64,000 nt of DNA, taken from assembly GCA_037147175.1 (NCBI GenBank), contig JBAWVS010000006.1, positions 12,355 through 76,354 of the forward strand. The letters run 5' to 3'. This document shows, one piece after another, positions 1-8,354 of the stretch. Source of the DNA: a bacterium. GTDB lineage: Bacteria > Cyanobacteriota > Vampirovibrionia > Gastranaerophilales > UBA9971. The position numbers and the translations under genes are program-made. The notes below the pieces were generated by a model, which worked only from the letters and a program-made list of their open reading frames with translations, did not search any database and was not told where the DNA came from. Every line of letters begins with the position of its first letter. Within the stretch, counting starts at the first letter, position 1.

Positions 1-301
1 TGATTATATGCAGACAGGCTTTGCTTCCTGGTATGGCGGAAGATTTCACGGAAGATCTGCGGCAGATGGCAGTATTTTTAACAAAAACAAATTTACGGCA
101 GCACATAAAAGTCTTCCTTTTGGAACTGTAGTTCAAGTAACAAACTTGTATAACGGCAAAAAATGTATTGTAAAAATTACAGACAGAGGTCCGTTTGTCA
201 GAGGCAGAATTATCGACCTTTCAAAAGTAGCTGCTAACGAGATAGGGATGCTTTCTTCAGGTGTATCAAGAGTTAAAGTTGAAGTTTTAGGCAAAGTATA
301 A
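1..301 (+). CDS. RlpA-like double-psi beta-barrel protein, C-terminal part
   Basis: The frame is open to the left edge, so the true start lies outside the window; the ATG at position 8 is internal (Asp-Tyr codons precede it in frame). The visible part is a complete RlpA-type double-psi beta-barrel: an ASWYGG motif, a conserved LPFGT segment and an ITDRGPF motif followed by a DLS segment. RlpA proteins bind or cleave denuded peptidoglycan glycans in the envelope, and many short versions sit at the end of a secreted protein. Family membership is seen directly in the motifs; glycan cleavage as opposed to binding cannot be decided. A strong terminator follows. Confidence 0.85.
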   Translation, partial: DYMQTGFASWYGGRFHGRSAADGSIFNKNKFTAAHKSLPFGTVVQVTNLYNGKKCIVKITDRGPFVRGRIIDLSKVAANEIGMLSSGVSRVKVEVLGKV

Positions 302-327
302 CTAAATCAATAAATATAATTTTTTAG

Positions 328-364
328 ATAAACTTCGGATTAATATTCCGAAGTTTATTTTTTT
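328..364 (+). terminator. Rho-independent terminator after the RlpA-like gene
   Basis: A perfect 12-bp stem (328-339 with 347-358) around a 7-nt loop, followed by seven T residues. It separates the RlpA-like gene from ruvB. Confidence 0.9.
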
Positions 365-429
365 AATATGATTACCAGAACTTTTTAGATATAATGTAAC
401 TAATTGAATTTCAGGAAAAGGATTAAAAT

Positions 430-1506
430 TTGGCTATTATATCAGAAGGCGAAGACACCCCAAAGACTGATGTAAATAATAAAAAAATTTCTTCAAGAGA
501 AGCCGTACTGCCGGCTGAAAATGAATTTGACAAAAATTTTGAGAATAATATAAGACCTAAAACTCTTGATGAATACATAGGTCAAACACAACTTAAGGAA
601 ACCCTTAAGATCAGTACTGAAGCTGCTAAAAAAAGAAATGAACCGCTTGACCATTTACTTTTTTACGGTCCTCCGGGGCTTGGAAAAACAACTTTATCCG
701 CTGTAATTGCTAATGAAATGAATTCAAAGATAAAAACAACTTCCGCGCCTGCTCTTGAAAGACCCAGAGATTTAATAGGCATCCTGATGAGCTTAAAGCC
801 TAATGAATTTCTTTTCATAGACGAAATTCACAGGCTTAACAAAATTGCCGAGGAAATACTTTATCCTGCAATGGAAGATTTTTCCATTGACAGAACTATA
901 GGAAAAGGTCATACAGCAAAAACTTTAAGAGTTCCCGTTCCCAAATTTACACTTATTGGCGCAACTACAAAAGCCGGTTCTCTTTCAGGTCCACTGAGAG
1001 ACAGATTTGGTATTGTTCACAGGCTTGAATTTTATACAAAAAACGAATTAACCCTTATTGTAAAAAGAACAGCAGGGATTTTGAAAGCAAAAATAACTGA
1101 AGATGGAGCATATACTATTGCTTCTCGTTCAAGAGGAACACCAAGAATTGCTAACAGAATGCTGAAAAGAATCAGAGACTATGCACAGGTCAAAGCTGAC
1201 GGCATTATCACGCCTGAAGTTGCTAATGATGCAATGGATCTACTAAAAGTAGACAAATTTGGTCTTGATTTTACTGACAGAGAACTCTTAAAGCTTCTTA
1301 TAGAAAAATATGACGGCGGTCCTGTAGGAATAGAAACAATTGCTGCTGCTCTTGGCGAAGACGCAAGAACCATAGAGGATGTTTATGAGCCGTATTTGTT
1401 GCAGGAAGGTTTTATTTTAAGAACACCGAGAGGAAGAAAAGCTTCTCCAGAGGCGTATAGGCATCTTGGGTATCCTATTTCTTCCATTCAGAAAGGTTTA
1501 TTTTAG
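430..1506 (+). CDS. ruvB: Holliday junction branch migration helicase RuvB
   Basis: AAA+ motor that drives RuvA-bound Holliday junctions during recombination repair. Of 358 residues, Walker A GPPGLGKT is at about 80-87, Walker B with DEIH at 131-134, sensor motif GATTKAG at 177-183 and the arginine finger in LRDRFG at 189-194, with a C-terminal winged-helix region. The start is a TTG preceded by AGGAAAAGGA. The N-terminal extension of about 38 residues ahead of the conserved core is somewhat long but typical of several phyla. Its partner ruvA lies about 6 kb away on the other strand, so the usual ruvAB operon is split. The next gene starts 8 bp after the stop, so the two are probably cotranscribed. 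Confidence 0.97.
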   Translation: MAIISEGEDTPKTDVNNKKISSREAVLPAENEFDKNFENNIRPKTLDEYIGQTQLKETLKISTEAAKKRNEPLDHLLFYGPPGLGKTTLSAVIANEMNSKIKTTSAPALERPRDLIGILMSLKPNEFLFIDEIHRLNKIAEEILYPAMEDFSIDRTIGKGHTAKTLRVPVPKFTLIGATTKAGSLSGPLRDRFGIVHRLEFYTKNELTLIVKRTAGILKAKITEDGAYTIASRSRGTPRIANRMLKRIRDYAQVKADGIITPEVANDAMDLLKVDKFGLDFTDRELLKLLIEKYDGGPVGIETIAAALGEDARTIEDVYEPYLLQEGFILRTPRGRKASPEAYRHLGYPISSIQKGLF

Positions 1507-1514
1507 GATTTTTA

Positions 1515-2711
1515 ATGATGAAATTTTTTAATTTTAACAAGTTTAACCTGTACAAAATAATTTTAAGTTGTTTCTGCCTTTTTTACTTAGCCATGCCGGT
1601 ATTAGCACAGGATGACACTCAAAACACACCTCCTGACACTAAGGTTAGCTATGTAAGCGGTAAAGTTTTGCAAATTCTTTCGGAAAAAAACAATAAAGAA
1701 CTTGAAGATTCTTTTCATACCGACCAGATTGTTCAAACTGCCAAAGTTCTTGTTTTAAAAGGAAAATATAAGGGTAAAATTGTAAATATCGAAAACCAGC
1801 TTACTTCAAGCCCTATTTATGATATCAAAATAGAAGCAGGAAACAGAGTTATTTTAAGCGTGGAAGAATCGCATAAAGGGGTTGATTTTTATATTGCGGA
1901 TCTGGAAAGAATTCCTGTTTTATTGATACTTACAGGTGTATTCTTGTTTCTTCTTCTGATAATAGGAGGAATACAGGGGTTAAGATCGATATTTTCCATT
2001 TTAGTAACAGCCGCTCTGGTATTTTTTGTTTTGGTTCCGGCTGTTTTAAACAACTTTCCGATAATACCAACAACAGTACTTATAGCAATAATTTCTACGT
2101 TTGCAACAATGTTTATTGTATCGGGAGTCAATTTAAAAAGCCTTTCTGCATCAATTGGTACTATTTTAAGCGTGATAATAGCAGGCTTAATGTCTTCTCT
2201 GGTAATAAAATTCGCTCCGCTAAACGGCTTTGGGAGTCAGGAATCAGTAATGTTGTGGACAAACAGGCCTGATTTAGACTATACAGGGCTCTTAACCGCT
2301 GGAATGATCATTGCTTCTCTTGGTGCAGTAATGGATGTCGGCATGTCGATAGCCAGCAGCATACATGAATTTAAAAATTTAAATAACAAACTTAAAACAA
2401 AAGATTTGTTCAGATCGGGTTTAAACGTCGGAAAAGACATCATGGGGGCTATGTCCAACACTTTGATTCTCGCATACATAGGAGGCGCATTCTCGCTTGT
2501 CCTATTGGCCTCAAATGCACCATTGATAAAATTACTTAATTTGAATTCGATTGCCGCCGAGATAGCCTCTGCAATAACAGGAAGTATAGGAATAGTACTT
2601 TGTGTTCCTATTACTGCATTAATTGCCGCTTATTTAATCGGGAAAAAGACAGATAAAACAAAAGAAATTACAGTAAATTCAGAAAAACAGGAAACAGAAG
2701 CGCCTGTTTAA
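1515..2711 (+). CDS. YibE/F family membrane protein
   Basis: A 398-residue integral membrane protein with a hydrophobic signal-like N terminus ending near residue 31 (AMPVLAQDD), an extracytoplasmic domain of about 95 residues, then roughly seven or eight hydrophobic segments from about residue 130 onward. The order and the glycine-rich membrane core match the YibE/YibF family (DUF5305-independent, Lactococcus YibE/F type), whose biochemical role is not established. The Shine-Dalgarno AGGA overlaps the ruvB stop codon; either of two consecutive ATGs could be the start. The 3' end overlaps convergent mtaB by 4 bp. Confidence 0.75.
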   Translation: MMKFFNFNKFNLYKIILSCFCLFYLAMPVLAQDDTQNTPPDTKVSYVSGKVLQILSEKNNKELEDSFHTDQIVQTAKVLVLKGKYKGKIVNIENQLTSSPIYDIKIEAGNRVILSVEESHKGVDFYIADLERIPVLLILTGVFLFLLLIIGGIQGLRSIFSILVTAALVFFVLVPAVLNNFPIIPTTVLIAIISTFATMFIVSGVNLKSLSASIGTILSVIIAGLMSSLVIKFAPLNGFGSQESVMLWTNRPDLDYTGLLTAGMIIASLGAVMDVGMSIASSIHEFKNLNNKLKTKDLFRSGLNVGKDIMGAMSNTLILAYIGGAFSLVLLASNAPLIKLLNLNSIAAEIASAITGSIGIVLCVPITALIAAYLIGKKTDKTKEITVNSEKQETEAPV

Positions 2712-4015
2712 AGAAATTCCCCGAAAGTTTTATCCTTCTCAACTCTTGTAATTTTGACTTTAATGATTTTATTTTTAAATTCATCAGATCCTTCAATCAA
2801 AACAGGAATATAATTGTCAGTCATTCCCTTTAACAGACCTGTTTCTCTATCTCTTGCCAGCTCAATAAGCACTTCAAGCTCTTTTGCGATAAAACTTTCT
2901 CTAAATGCCAGATTTTTTGCGTTTGCAATTTCTGTTAATTTTTTATTTCTCACTTTTTTTATGTTTTCCGGCACCTGATTTTCCATTAAACCAGCAGGTG
3001 TCCCTTTTCTTTTCGAATAAGAAAATACATGAATATAGCTAATAGGTAATTTTTTCAGGTTTTCATAAGTATTTTCAAACTGCTCATGTGTTTCTCCGGG
3101 GAATCCGACAATAATATCACTTCCTATTGCTATATTCGGGATATTTTTATTTAGTTTATTTATTAAGTCACTGTAATATTCGACATTGTAGCGTCTTTTC
3201 ATCGCTTTTAATATTTCATTGTTCCCGCTTTGAAGAGAAATATGCAAATGACGACAGAATTTTCCTGAATTTGTAATTATATCTAAAAGCTCCTCTGTAA
3301 ATTCCATCGGATCAATTGAGCTTAGTCTAAATCTTTTCAAGCTTTCTATCTTTTCAATCTCTTTAATTATATCTGCAAGCTGCTTTTTAGGATTTAAATC
3401 CAAGCCCCACTGCCCCAGATGGATACCTGAAAGCACTAATTCCTGAAATCCCTGCTTTGTTATTTCATTAACTTGATTAATTATATTATGCGGCTCGTTG
3501 CTTCTGCTTTTTCCCCTTGCATAAGGTACTATGCAGTAAGAACACCTGAAATTGCACCCGTCCTGTAATTTAATATTTGCTCTGGTTCTACCTAAAGCCG
3601 AAAAAACCACTTTATCCTGAAATATGTTTTTTTGCATAATATCAGAAACATAAATTTTATTTTCTTGTTCAAAAATTTCGCCATTCGTGATTAATTCTGC
3701 TATTTCAAGCTTTTCTGTGTTTCCCAAAACCAAATCAACATCTTCAAGCTGAACAGCTTCTTCCGGTGAAACTTGCGTGTAGCAGCCGCAAAGAATTATT
3801 TTGGCATCCGTATTTGTTTTTCTGGCTTTTCTTGCGTAATATCTAGATTCATTATCACTTTTGCCCGTAACAGTGCAGGTATTAATTACATAGATATCGG
3901 CAAGCTCATTGAATTTAACAACTTGCCAGCCAAGAGCAGTAAATTTATCGGAGATTATTGAAGATTCGAGTTGATTTGCCCGACATCCCAGCGTGTGAAT
4001 TGCAACTTTTTTCAT
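2708..4015 (-). CDS. mtaB: tRNA t6A37 methylthiotransferase MtaB
   Basis: Radical SAM methylthiotransferase that converts N6-threonylcarbamoyladenosine at position 37 of ANN-decoding tRNAs to its 2-methylthio form. The 435 residues hold the N-terminal UPF0004 domain with cysteines at 11, 47 and 78 for the auxiliary cluster, the radical SAM motif CNFRCSYC (Cys154, 158, 161), and a C-terminal TRAM-like region. The short opening HTLGCRANQLES is typical of MtaB rather than MiaB or RimO. It is the last gene of the leftward gmk-coaBC-nif3 cluster but is set apart by a hairpin at 4058-4084, so it may be partly independent. Confidence 0.93.
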   Translation of the reverse strand: MKKVAIHTLGCRANQLESSIISDKFTALGWQVVKFNELADIYVINTCTVTGKSDNESRYYARKARKTNTDAKIILCGCYTQVSPEEAVQLEDVDLVLGNTEKLEIAELITNGEIFEQENKIYVSDIMQKNIFQDKVVFSALGRTRANIKLQDGCNFRCSYCIVPYARGKSRSNEPHNIINQVNEITKQGFQELVLSGIHLGQWGLDLNPKKQLADIIKEIEKIESLKRFRLSSIDPMEFTEELLDIITNSGKFCRHLHISLQSGNNEILKAMKRRYNVEYYSDLINKLNKNIPNIAIGSDIIVGFPGETHEQFENTYENLKKLPISYIHVFSYSKRKGTPAGLMENQVPENIKKVRNKKLTEIANAKNLAFRESFIAKELEVLIELARDRETGLLKGMTDNYIPVLIEGSDEFKNKIIKVKITRVEKDKTFGEFL

Positions 4016-4050
4016 AATTTTATTTTACCTGAAAAATTTTTAAGCTTCTC

Positions 4051-4084
4051 AAAAGAAAAAGCCTTTTTAAATTAAAAAGGCTTT
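4051..4084 (-). terminator. Terminator hairpin between nif3-like gene and mtaB
   Basis: An 11-bp perfect stem (4058-4068 with 4074-4084) around a 5-nt loop; on the minus strand it is followed by a T-rich stretch. It should terminate or attenuate leftward transcription before mtaB. Confidence 0.75.
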
Positions 4085-4146
4085 GGCAAATACGGCATTC
4101 AAAATTTTCTGACGCATTTGACAAACTAAAGTTCCAAAATTTTTAT

Positions 4147-4911
4147 TTATAAAATTTCCCATGGCGAATTTTCTTCTGCAATAATTATTTCTAAACCAAA
4201 TTCATCCAAAATTTCTTTTAAAACAGGCAAAATAATTCTTTCTGTTTCAAAATGTCCCGCATCGATTACAACAAAATCATTTGACTCCAAAGCATTGTGA
4301 TATTTGACATCTCCGGTTATAAAAACATCAATGTTTTTTAACTTCGGTACAAAGCTTGCTCCTCCGCCCGGAACTACCGCTATTTTTTTAATTTTTGTTT
4401 TATTGGAATAATTTGTAAGCCTAATTTTACTGATTTGCAGGATTTCTTTGAGCTCTTTTATAAACAAGTCAAGCTCTTTTGCTTCTTGTAATTCTCCAAT
4501 CCTTCCAAGTTGATAATCTTCCAGATCTTTCTCAAGAGATGTAATATTTTTCAAGCTCAGTAGCTCTGCCAGTTTATCTGCAATCCCACCTTTAGTGGAA
4601 TCTAGATTTGTATGTGCTGAATAAACCTGAATATTATACTGTATAGCTTTTATTACAGGCAAAAATGCACTATTTTCGGTGGAAAGTTTATTTACTTTCT
4701 CAAAAAGTAAAGGATGATGAGAAATTATTAAATCACAATCGTTTTTTATTGCCTGATTTAAGACATCTAAGGTGCAAGTTAATGCAAGAAGAACCTTCTT
4801 TACTGAATTATTGCCAAGATAAATCTGCCATCCCGAATTATCCCAATCACTTGCAAGCTCTGGCGGGGCAAAATTTTCTATTTTTTTTATTATTTTTTTT
4901 AAATTTTCCAT
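4147..4911 (-). CDS. Nif3-like dinuclear metal centre protein
   Basis: Member of the Nif3 / YbgI / YqfO family (often labelled GTP cyclohydrolase 1 type 2), cytosolic proteins with a di-metal site and uncertain physiological substrate. The metal ligands are visible: SHHPLLF at about 64-70, HTNLD with His100 and Asp104, and a C-terminal GHFETE near residue 220. At 254 residues it is the short form without the inserted PII-like domain. The start follows the coaBC stop by 2 bp with no good ribosome site, which suggests translational coupling to coaBC. Confidence 0.9.
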   Translation of the reverse strand: MENLKKIIKKIENFAPPELASDWDNSGWQIYLGNNSVKKVLLALTCTLDVLNQAIKNDCDLIISHHPLLFEKVNKLSTENSAFLPVIKAIQYNIQVYSAHTNLDSTKGGIADKLAELLSLKNITSLEKDLEDYQLGRIGELQEAKELDLFIKELKEILQISKIRLTNYSNKTKIKKIAVVPGGGASFVPKLKNIDVFITGDVKYHNALESNDFVVIDAGHFETERIILPVLKEILDEFGLEIIIAEENSPWEIL

Positions 4912-4913
4912 TT

Positions 4914-6095
4914 TTATTTAAAAATTTCCCTTAAAATAATTTTTGCCAGTTCTTTTTTAGTGGTTTTATCAATTTTAATCTCGTTCATAGATTTATTTAT
5001 AACGGTAACTGCATTATAATCGCTGTCAAAGCCTATTTCTTTATTAGAAATATCATTTGCTACAATAAAATCAAGGTTTTTATTAGTAATTTTCTTTTTG
5101 GCATTTTCGATTAAGTCCTGACTTTCCGCACAAAAGCCTACCAGTAATTGATTAGCTTTTTTTATTTTTGAAATTTCCACTAAAATGTCGGGATTTTTAA
5201 CTAATTCAATGGTTATACTTTCTGATTCGCCTTTTTTTATTTTATGATTAAACGCATTATTAACCCTGAAGTCAGCCACAGCAGCAGCCATAATTAAAGC
5301 ATCCGCGTGAATAAATTTATCTTTAACAGCTTCAAGCATTTCTATAGCAGTAGAAATAGAAATAATTTCGTAAGGTTTTGCGGTTTTTACGGTAGAAATA
5401 AGTGTAACATCTGCCCCAAAAGAATAAGCAGCATCTGCTAAAGCTATTCCCATTTTTCCCGAGCTTTTATTTCCGATGTATCTTACAGGGTCAATAGGCT
5501 CTTTTGTTCCACCTGCTGTAATTATTATCTTCTTACCCTTCAAAAAGCTTTCTGTACTGAATATTTCTAAAACTTTTTCCAGAATGTTATCAACTTCCGC
5601 AAGCCTTCCGACCCCTTCATAACCGCAGGCTAATTCTCCTGTTTCAGGTGTAATAACATAATATCCTGCTTTTTCAAGCTTTAAGACATTTTCCTGAACA
5701 AATGAATTTTTCCACATGTTACAATTCATAGCAGGTGCGACAACAACAGGATTTTTAAAAGCTGCAACCAATGATGTGAGAAGATTATCGCATATTCCGT
5801 TTGCAATTTTGCCAACAGTATTTGCGGAAGCCGGCACGATTAAAAACAAATCAGCGCTGTCAGCGAGGCTTATATGTTCCGGCTTCCATTCGGCAACATC
5901 AAATTGTTCGCAATAGACAGGGTTTCTTGTGAGAGTCTTCAAAGTGGTTTCTGTCACAAATTCTCTGGCAGCAGGCGTTATTACAGCCTTTACATCCGCA
6001 TTAAGCTTTATCAACTTTCTTATTAATTCACAGGTTTTATAAGCTGCTATACCGCCTGTTATACCCAATAAAATCTTTTTTCCCGAAAGCGTCAT
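4914..6095 (-). CDS. coaBC: Bifunctional CoaBC of coenzyme A synthesis
   Basis: Joins cysteine to phosphopantothenate (CoaB, C-terminal half) and decarboxylates the product to phosphopantetheine (CoaC, N-terminal half, FMN). The CoaC part shows a candidate catalytic His74, PASANT at 88-93, PAMNCNMW at 121-128 and the active-site Cys157 in ACGYEG. The CoaB part begins near 190 with TAGGTKEPIDPVRYIGN. Length 393 is normal. The ATG overlaps the gmk stop (ATGA), with AAGGTG 12 nt upstream. In many bacteria rpoZ sits between gmk and coaBC; here there is no room for it. Confidence 0.97.
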   Translation of the reverse strand: MTLSGKKILLGITGGIAAYKTCELIRKLIKLNADVKAVITPAAREFVTETTLKTLTRNPVYCEQFDVAEWKPEHISLADSADLFLIVPASANTVGKIANGICDNLLTSLVAAFKNPVVVAPAMNCNMWKNSFVQENVLKLEKAGYYVITPETGELACGYEGVGRLAEVDNILEKVLEIFSTESFLKGKKIIITAGGTKEPIDPVRYIGNKSSGKMGIALADAAYSFGADVTLISTVKTAKPYEIISISTAIEMLEAVKDKFIHADALIMAAAVADFRVNNAFNHKIKKGESESITIELVKNPDILVEISKIKKANQLLVGFCAESQDLIENAKKKITNKNLDFIVANDISNKEIGFDSDYNAVTVINKSMNEIKIDKTTKKELAKIILREIFK

Positions 6096-6679
6096 TGATT
6101 TTTCACCTTATTAATTTCTTTCAAAATAATAGTTTCTAAATTATTAAAAGCTATATCAAGGTTATCATTTACAACTGTATAATTAAATTTCTTTTTTTGC
6201 TCCAGTTCACTCTTTACTATTGATAAGCGTTTTTGTATTTCTTCATCTGATTCCGTTCTTCTTTTAAAAAGCCTTGATTGCAATTCTTCAAAACATGGCG
6301 GTTCAATAAATATCAATATAGCATCTTCCAGCTTATTTTTTACCTGAAATGCGCCCTGTACATCAATTTCAAGAATTATATTCTGACCTTCTTCAAGTTT
6401 TTTTTCAACAAATTTTTTGTTTGTTCCGTAAAAATTCCCTGAAAATTCTGCCCATTCAAGAAATTCTCCTGCTTCTATCTTGTTTTTAAAATCTTCCTTC
6501 GTTAAAAATAAATAATGGACACCATTAATTTCACCCGGGCGAGGACTTCTGGTCGTGGCAGATACTGAAATTTTTATTTCCGGTGTGTTTTCACGAAGCA
6601 TTTTTACAAGAGTGCCTTTGCCAACGCCTGATGGCCCTGAAATTACAAACAAAGTGCCTTTTTTTAAAGAATTCGTCAT
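6092..6679 (-). CDS. gmk: Guanylate kinase
   Basis: Phosphorylates GMP to GDP with ATP. The P-loop GPSGVGKG is at 15-22, followed by the GMP-binding segment with TTRSPRPGE and the EFLEWAEFSGNFYGT region typical of the family; 195 residues is the usual size. The start has a good AGGAAAA ribosome site. It follows tyrA by 23 bp and overlaps coaBC by 4 bp, so it lies in the middle of the ruvA-tyrA-gmk-coaBC-nif3 transcription unit. Confidence 0.97.
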   Translation of the reverse strand: MTNSLKKGTLFVISGPSGVGKGTLVKMLRENTPEIKISVSATTRSPRPGEINGVHYLFLTKEDFKNKIEAGEFLEWAEFSGNFYGTNKKFVEKKLEEGQNIILEIDVQGAFQVKNKLEDAILIFIEPPCFEELQSRLFKRRTESDEEIQKRLSIVKSELEQKKKFNYTVVNDNLDIAFNNLETIILKEINKVKNQ

Positions 6680-6702
6680 TATATTTTCCTAATAATACTG
6701 TG

Positions 6703-7578
6703 TTATAAGATATTCTTTCCTTCGAAAGAATACATTTGCTTTCTTTGAAAAGCAATTTTTTCAATAATTTTCTCATAATTATCTTCGTTTTCAACAAGTT
6801 CTTTTTCTAATTCTTCAAGACAATTTTTAAATTCCTTGACAATATCCAGCACGTTTGCTTTATTTTGGATCAGCATGTCCTTGGAAAGTTCAGGGTTTGC
6901 AGAAGCAAGTCGGGTCATATCCCTGAATCCGCTTGCTGCAAGAATCATTGCAAGCTTAGAAACATCTTTATCGGAATAGTTTTCTACCATTCTAAATAAT
7001 GCCTGACTTAACAACAAAGGGGTATGGCTTATTAGGGCAACTGCTTTATCGTGTTGATCAGGATCAGCAATTACAATTTTGGCACCCAGTTTTTCTATTA
7101 CAGAACTAATATTTGCTAAATCTTGTTGATTTGACCATTTTGACGGAGTTAAAACCCACTTTGCGCCTTCAAAAACCGTTTCAAAAGATGATTCAAGCCC
7201 TTTATTTTCAGTTCCTGCCATAGGATGACCACCTATAAACCTAACAGGAGTTTGACTTGTATTGACCGAATCAAGTATATTTCCTTTAAGGCTGGCAACA
7301 TCCGTAATTATTGTTTCAGGTTTTACCCTTGAACTTAAATAATTTATTGTCTCGATAGTTTTATTAATAGGCGTACAAACAAAAATTAAATCGGCTTTGC
7401 AAGCCAAATCAAGATTTATAGAGCCTTCATCAATGATTTTTTCTGCAAGAGCCTGCACTATCGTTTCATTTCTTCGTGCAATGCCTGATAATTTAAACCC
7501 TTTACCTCTAAGCCCTTTTAATACTGAGCCGCCAATTAACCCCAATCCCACTACTGCTATGGTTTTAACTTCTGACAT
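6703..7578 (-). CDS. tyrA: Prephenate/arogenate dehydrogenase TyrA
   Basis: Oxidative decarboxylation of prephenate or arogenate in tyrosine synthesis. An NAD(P)-binding GLGLIGGS lies at 11-18, TDVASLKG follows in the first domain, and GGHPMAGTE marks the substrate site. At 291 residues it is a stand-alone dehydrogenase without the chorismate mutase or ACT domain found in some homologues, so no built-in tyrosine feedback domain is visible. The sequence does not settle whether prephenate or arogenate is preferred. AAGGATAA overlaps the ruvA stop and serves as ribosome site. Confidence 0.93.
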   Translation of the reverse strand: MSEVKTIAVVGLGLIGGSVLKGLRGKGFKLSGIARRNETIVQALAEKIIDEGSINLDLACKADLIFVCTPINKTIETINYLSSRVKPETIITDVASLKGNILDSVNTSQTPVRFIGGHPMAGTENKGLESSFETVFEGAKWVLTPSKWSNQQDLANISSVIEKLGAKIVIADPDQHDKAVALISHTPLLLSQALFRMVENYSDKDVSKLAMILAASGFRDMTRLASANPELSKDMLIQNKANVLDIVKEFKNCLEELEKELVENEDNYEKIIEKIAFQRKQMYSFEGKNIL

Positions 7579-7584
7579 AAGAAC

Positions 7585-8226
7585 TTATCCTTCTTTCGAT
7601 ACCAGCCATTGTAGTGAAAGCCTCAAAAGTTCTTCTGAATCGTCTTTGTTTTTAGCGATGGGCAGGATATTTTTCAGGCTTTCAGAAGATTCTTTCTTTG
7701 TATAGCCAAGAGAAAGAAGTACGGTTTCGGCTTCTATATAGCTTTCGTTAATTTCAATATCATCAATTTTATTTATTTCAGAGGGTTTTAAGACAACTTT
7801 TTCCCTCCAATTAGTCATTTTTTCTTTAAGTTCAAGAATTATTCGCTGGGCAAGCTTTGGACCAACTCCTTTTGTTTTAGAAAGAGCCTTTACATCTCCA
7901 CTTATAACGGCGCTTACGAGATTATATGCCCCTAATTCGCCTAAGAGTAAAAGAGCAACCTTTACTCCAATACCAGAAACACTCTGTAATATGTTGAATA
8001 AATCTTTGTCTTCTCTTGTACTAAAGCCACATAAAGACATACTGTCTTCTCTATGAATTAAAGAAGTGTATATAGTTACTATATTTCCTTCTTCAGGAAG
8101 TAATGAAACTACTTTTTTGTTGGTGGTTATAAGATAGCCGATATTATTAACTTCTACTGTAATATTGCAACCAAAAGGACCGTCTTCAACTTTTGAGATC
8201 AATATGCCTTTTAAATAATTAATCAC
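7585..8226 (-). CDS. ruvA: Holliday junction DNA-binding protein RuvA
   Basis: Tetrameric junction-binding subunit that loads RuvB. The 213 residues show the N-terminal OB-fold (residues 1-65), two helix-hairpin-helix motifs including GIGVKVALLLLGE and GVGPKLAQRIILELKEK, a linker, and the C-terminal RuvB-contacting domain with LLSLGYTKKES. The start is GTG with GGAG about 9 nt upstream. It heads the leftward tyrA-gmk-coaBC cluster; ruvB is encoded separately at the left end of the window. Confidence 0.96.
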   Translation of the reverse strand: MINYLKGILISKVEDGPFGCNITVEVNNIGYLITTNKKVVSLLPEEGNIVTIYTSLIHREDSMSLCGFSTREDKDLFNILQSVSGIGVKVALLLLGELGAYNLVSAVISGDVKALSKTKGVGPKLAQRIILELKEKMTNWREKVVLKPSEINKIDDIEINESYIEAETVLLSLGYTKKESSESLKNILPIAKNKDDSEELLRLSLQWLVSKEG

Positions 8227-8278
8227 GTTTTAACTCCAACAAGTTTCTTTTAAGGAGTTCTTCACCAATAAGATTCAT

Positions 8279-8300
8279 ATTCCCCCTAGCTACGGGGAAT
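8279..8300. other. GC-rich inverted repeat upstream of ruvA
   Basis: Perfect 7-bp arms (8279-8285 and 8294-8300) around an 8-nt loop in the 128-bp gap between the permease gene and ruvA. No T run follows on either strand, so it is not a standard terminator; it could be an attenuator, an operator or chance. Confidence 0.35.
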
Positions 8301-8354
8301 TTACTGAAAAATACCACCGACACTGTCTTCAAACAAAGTTTTTGATGTTCAGAA

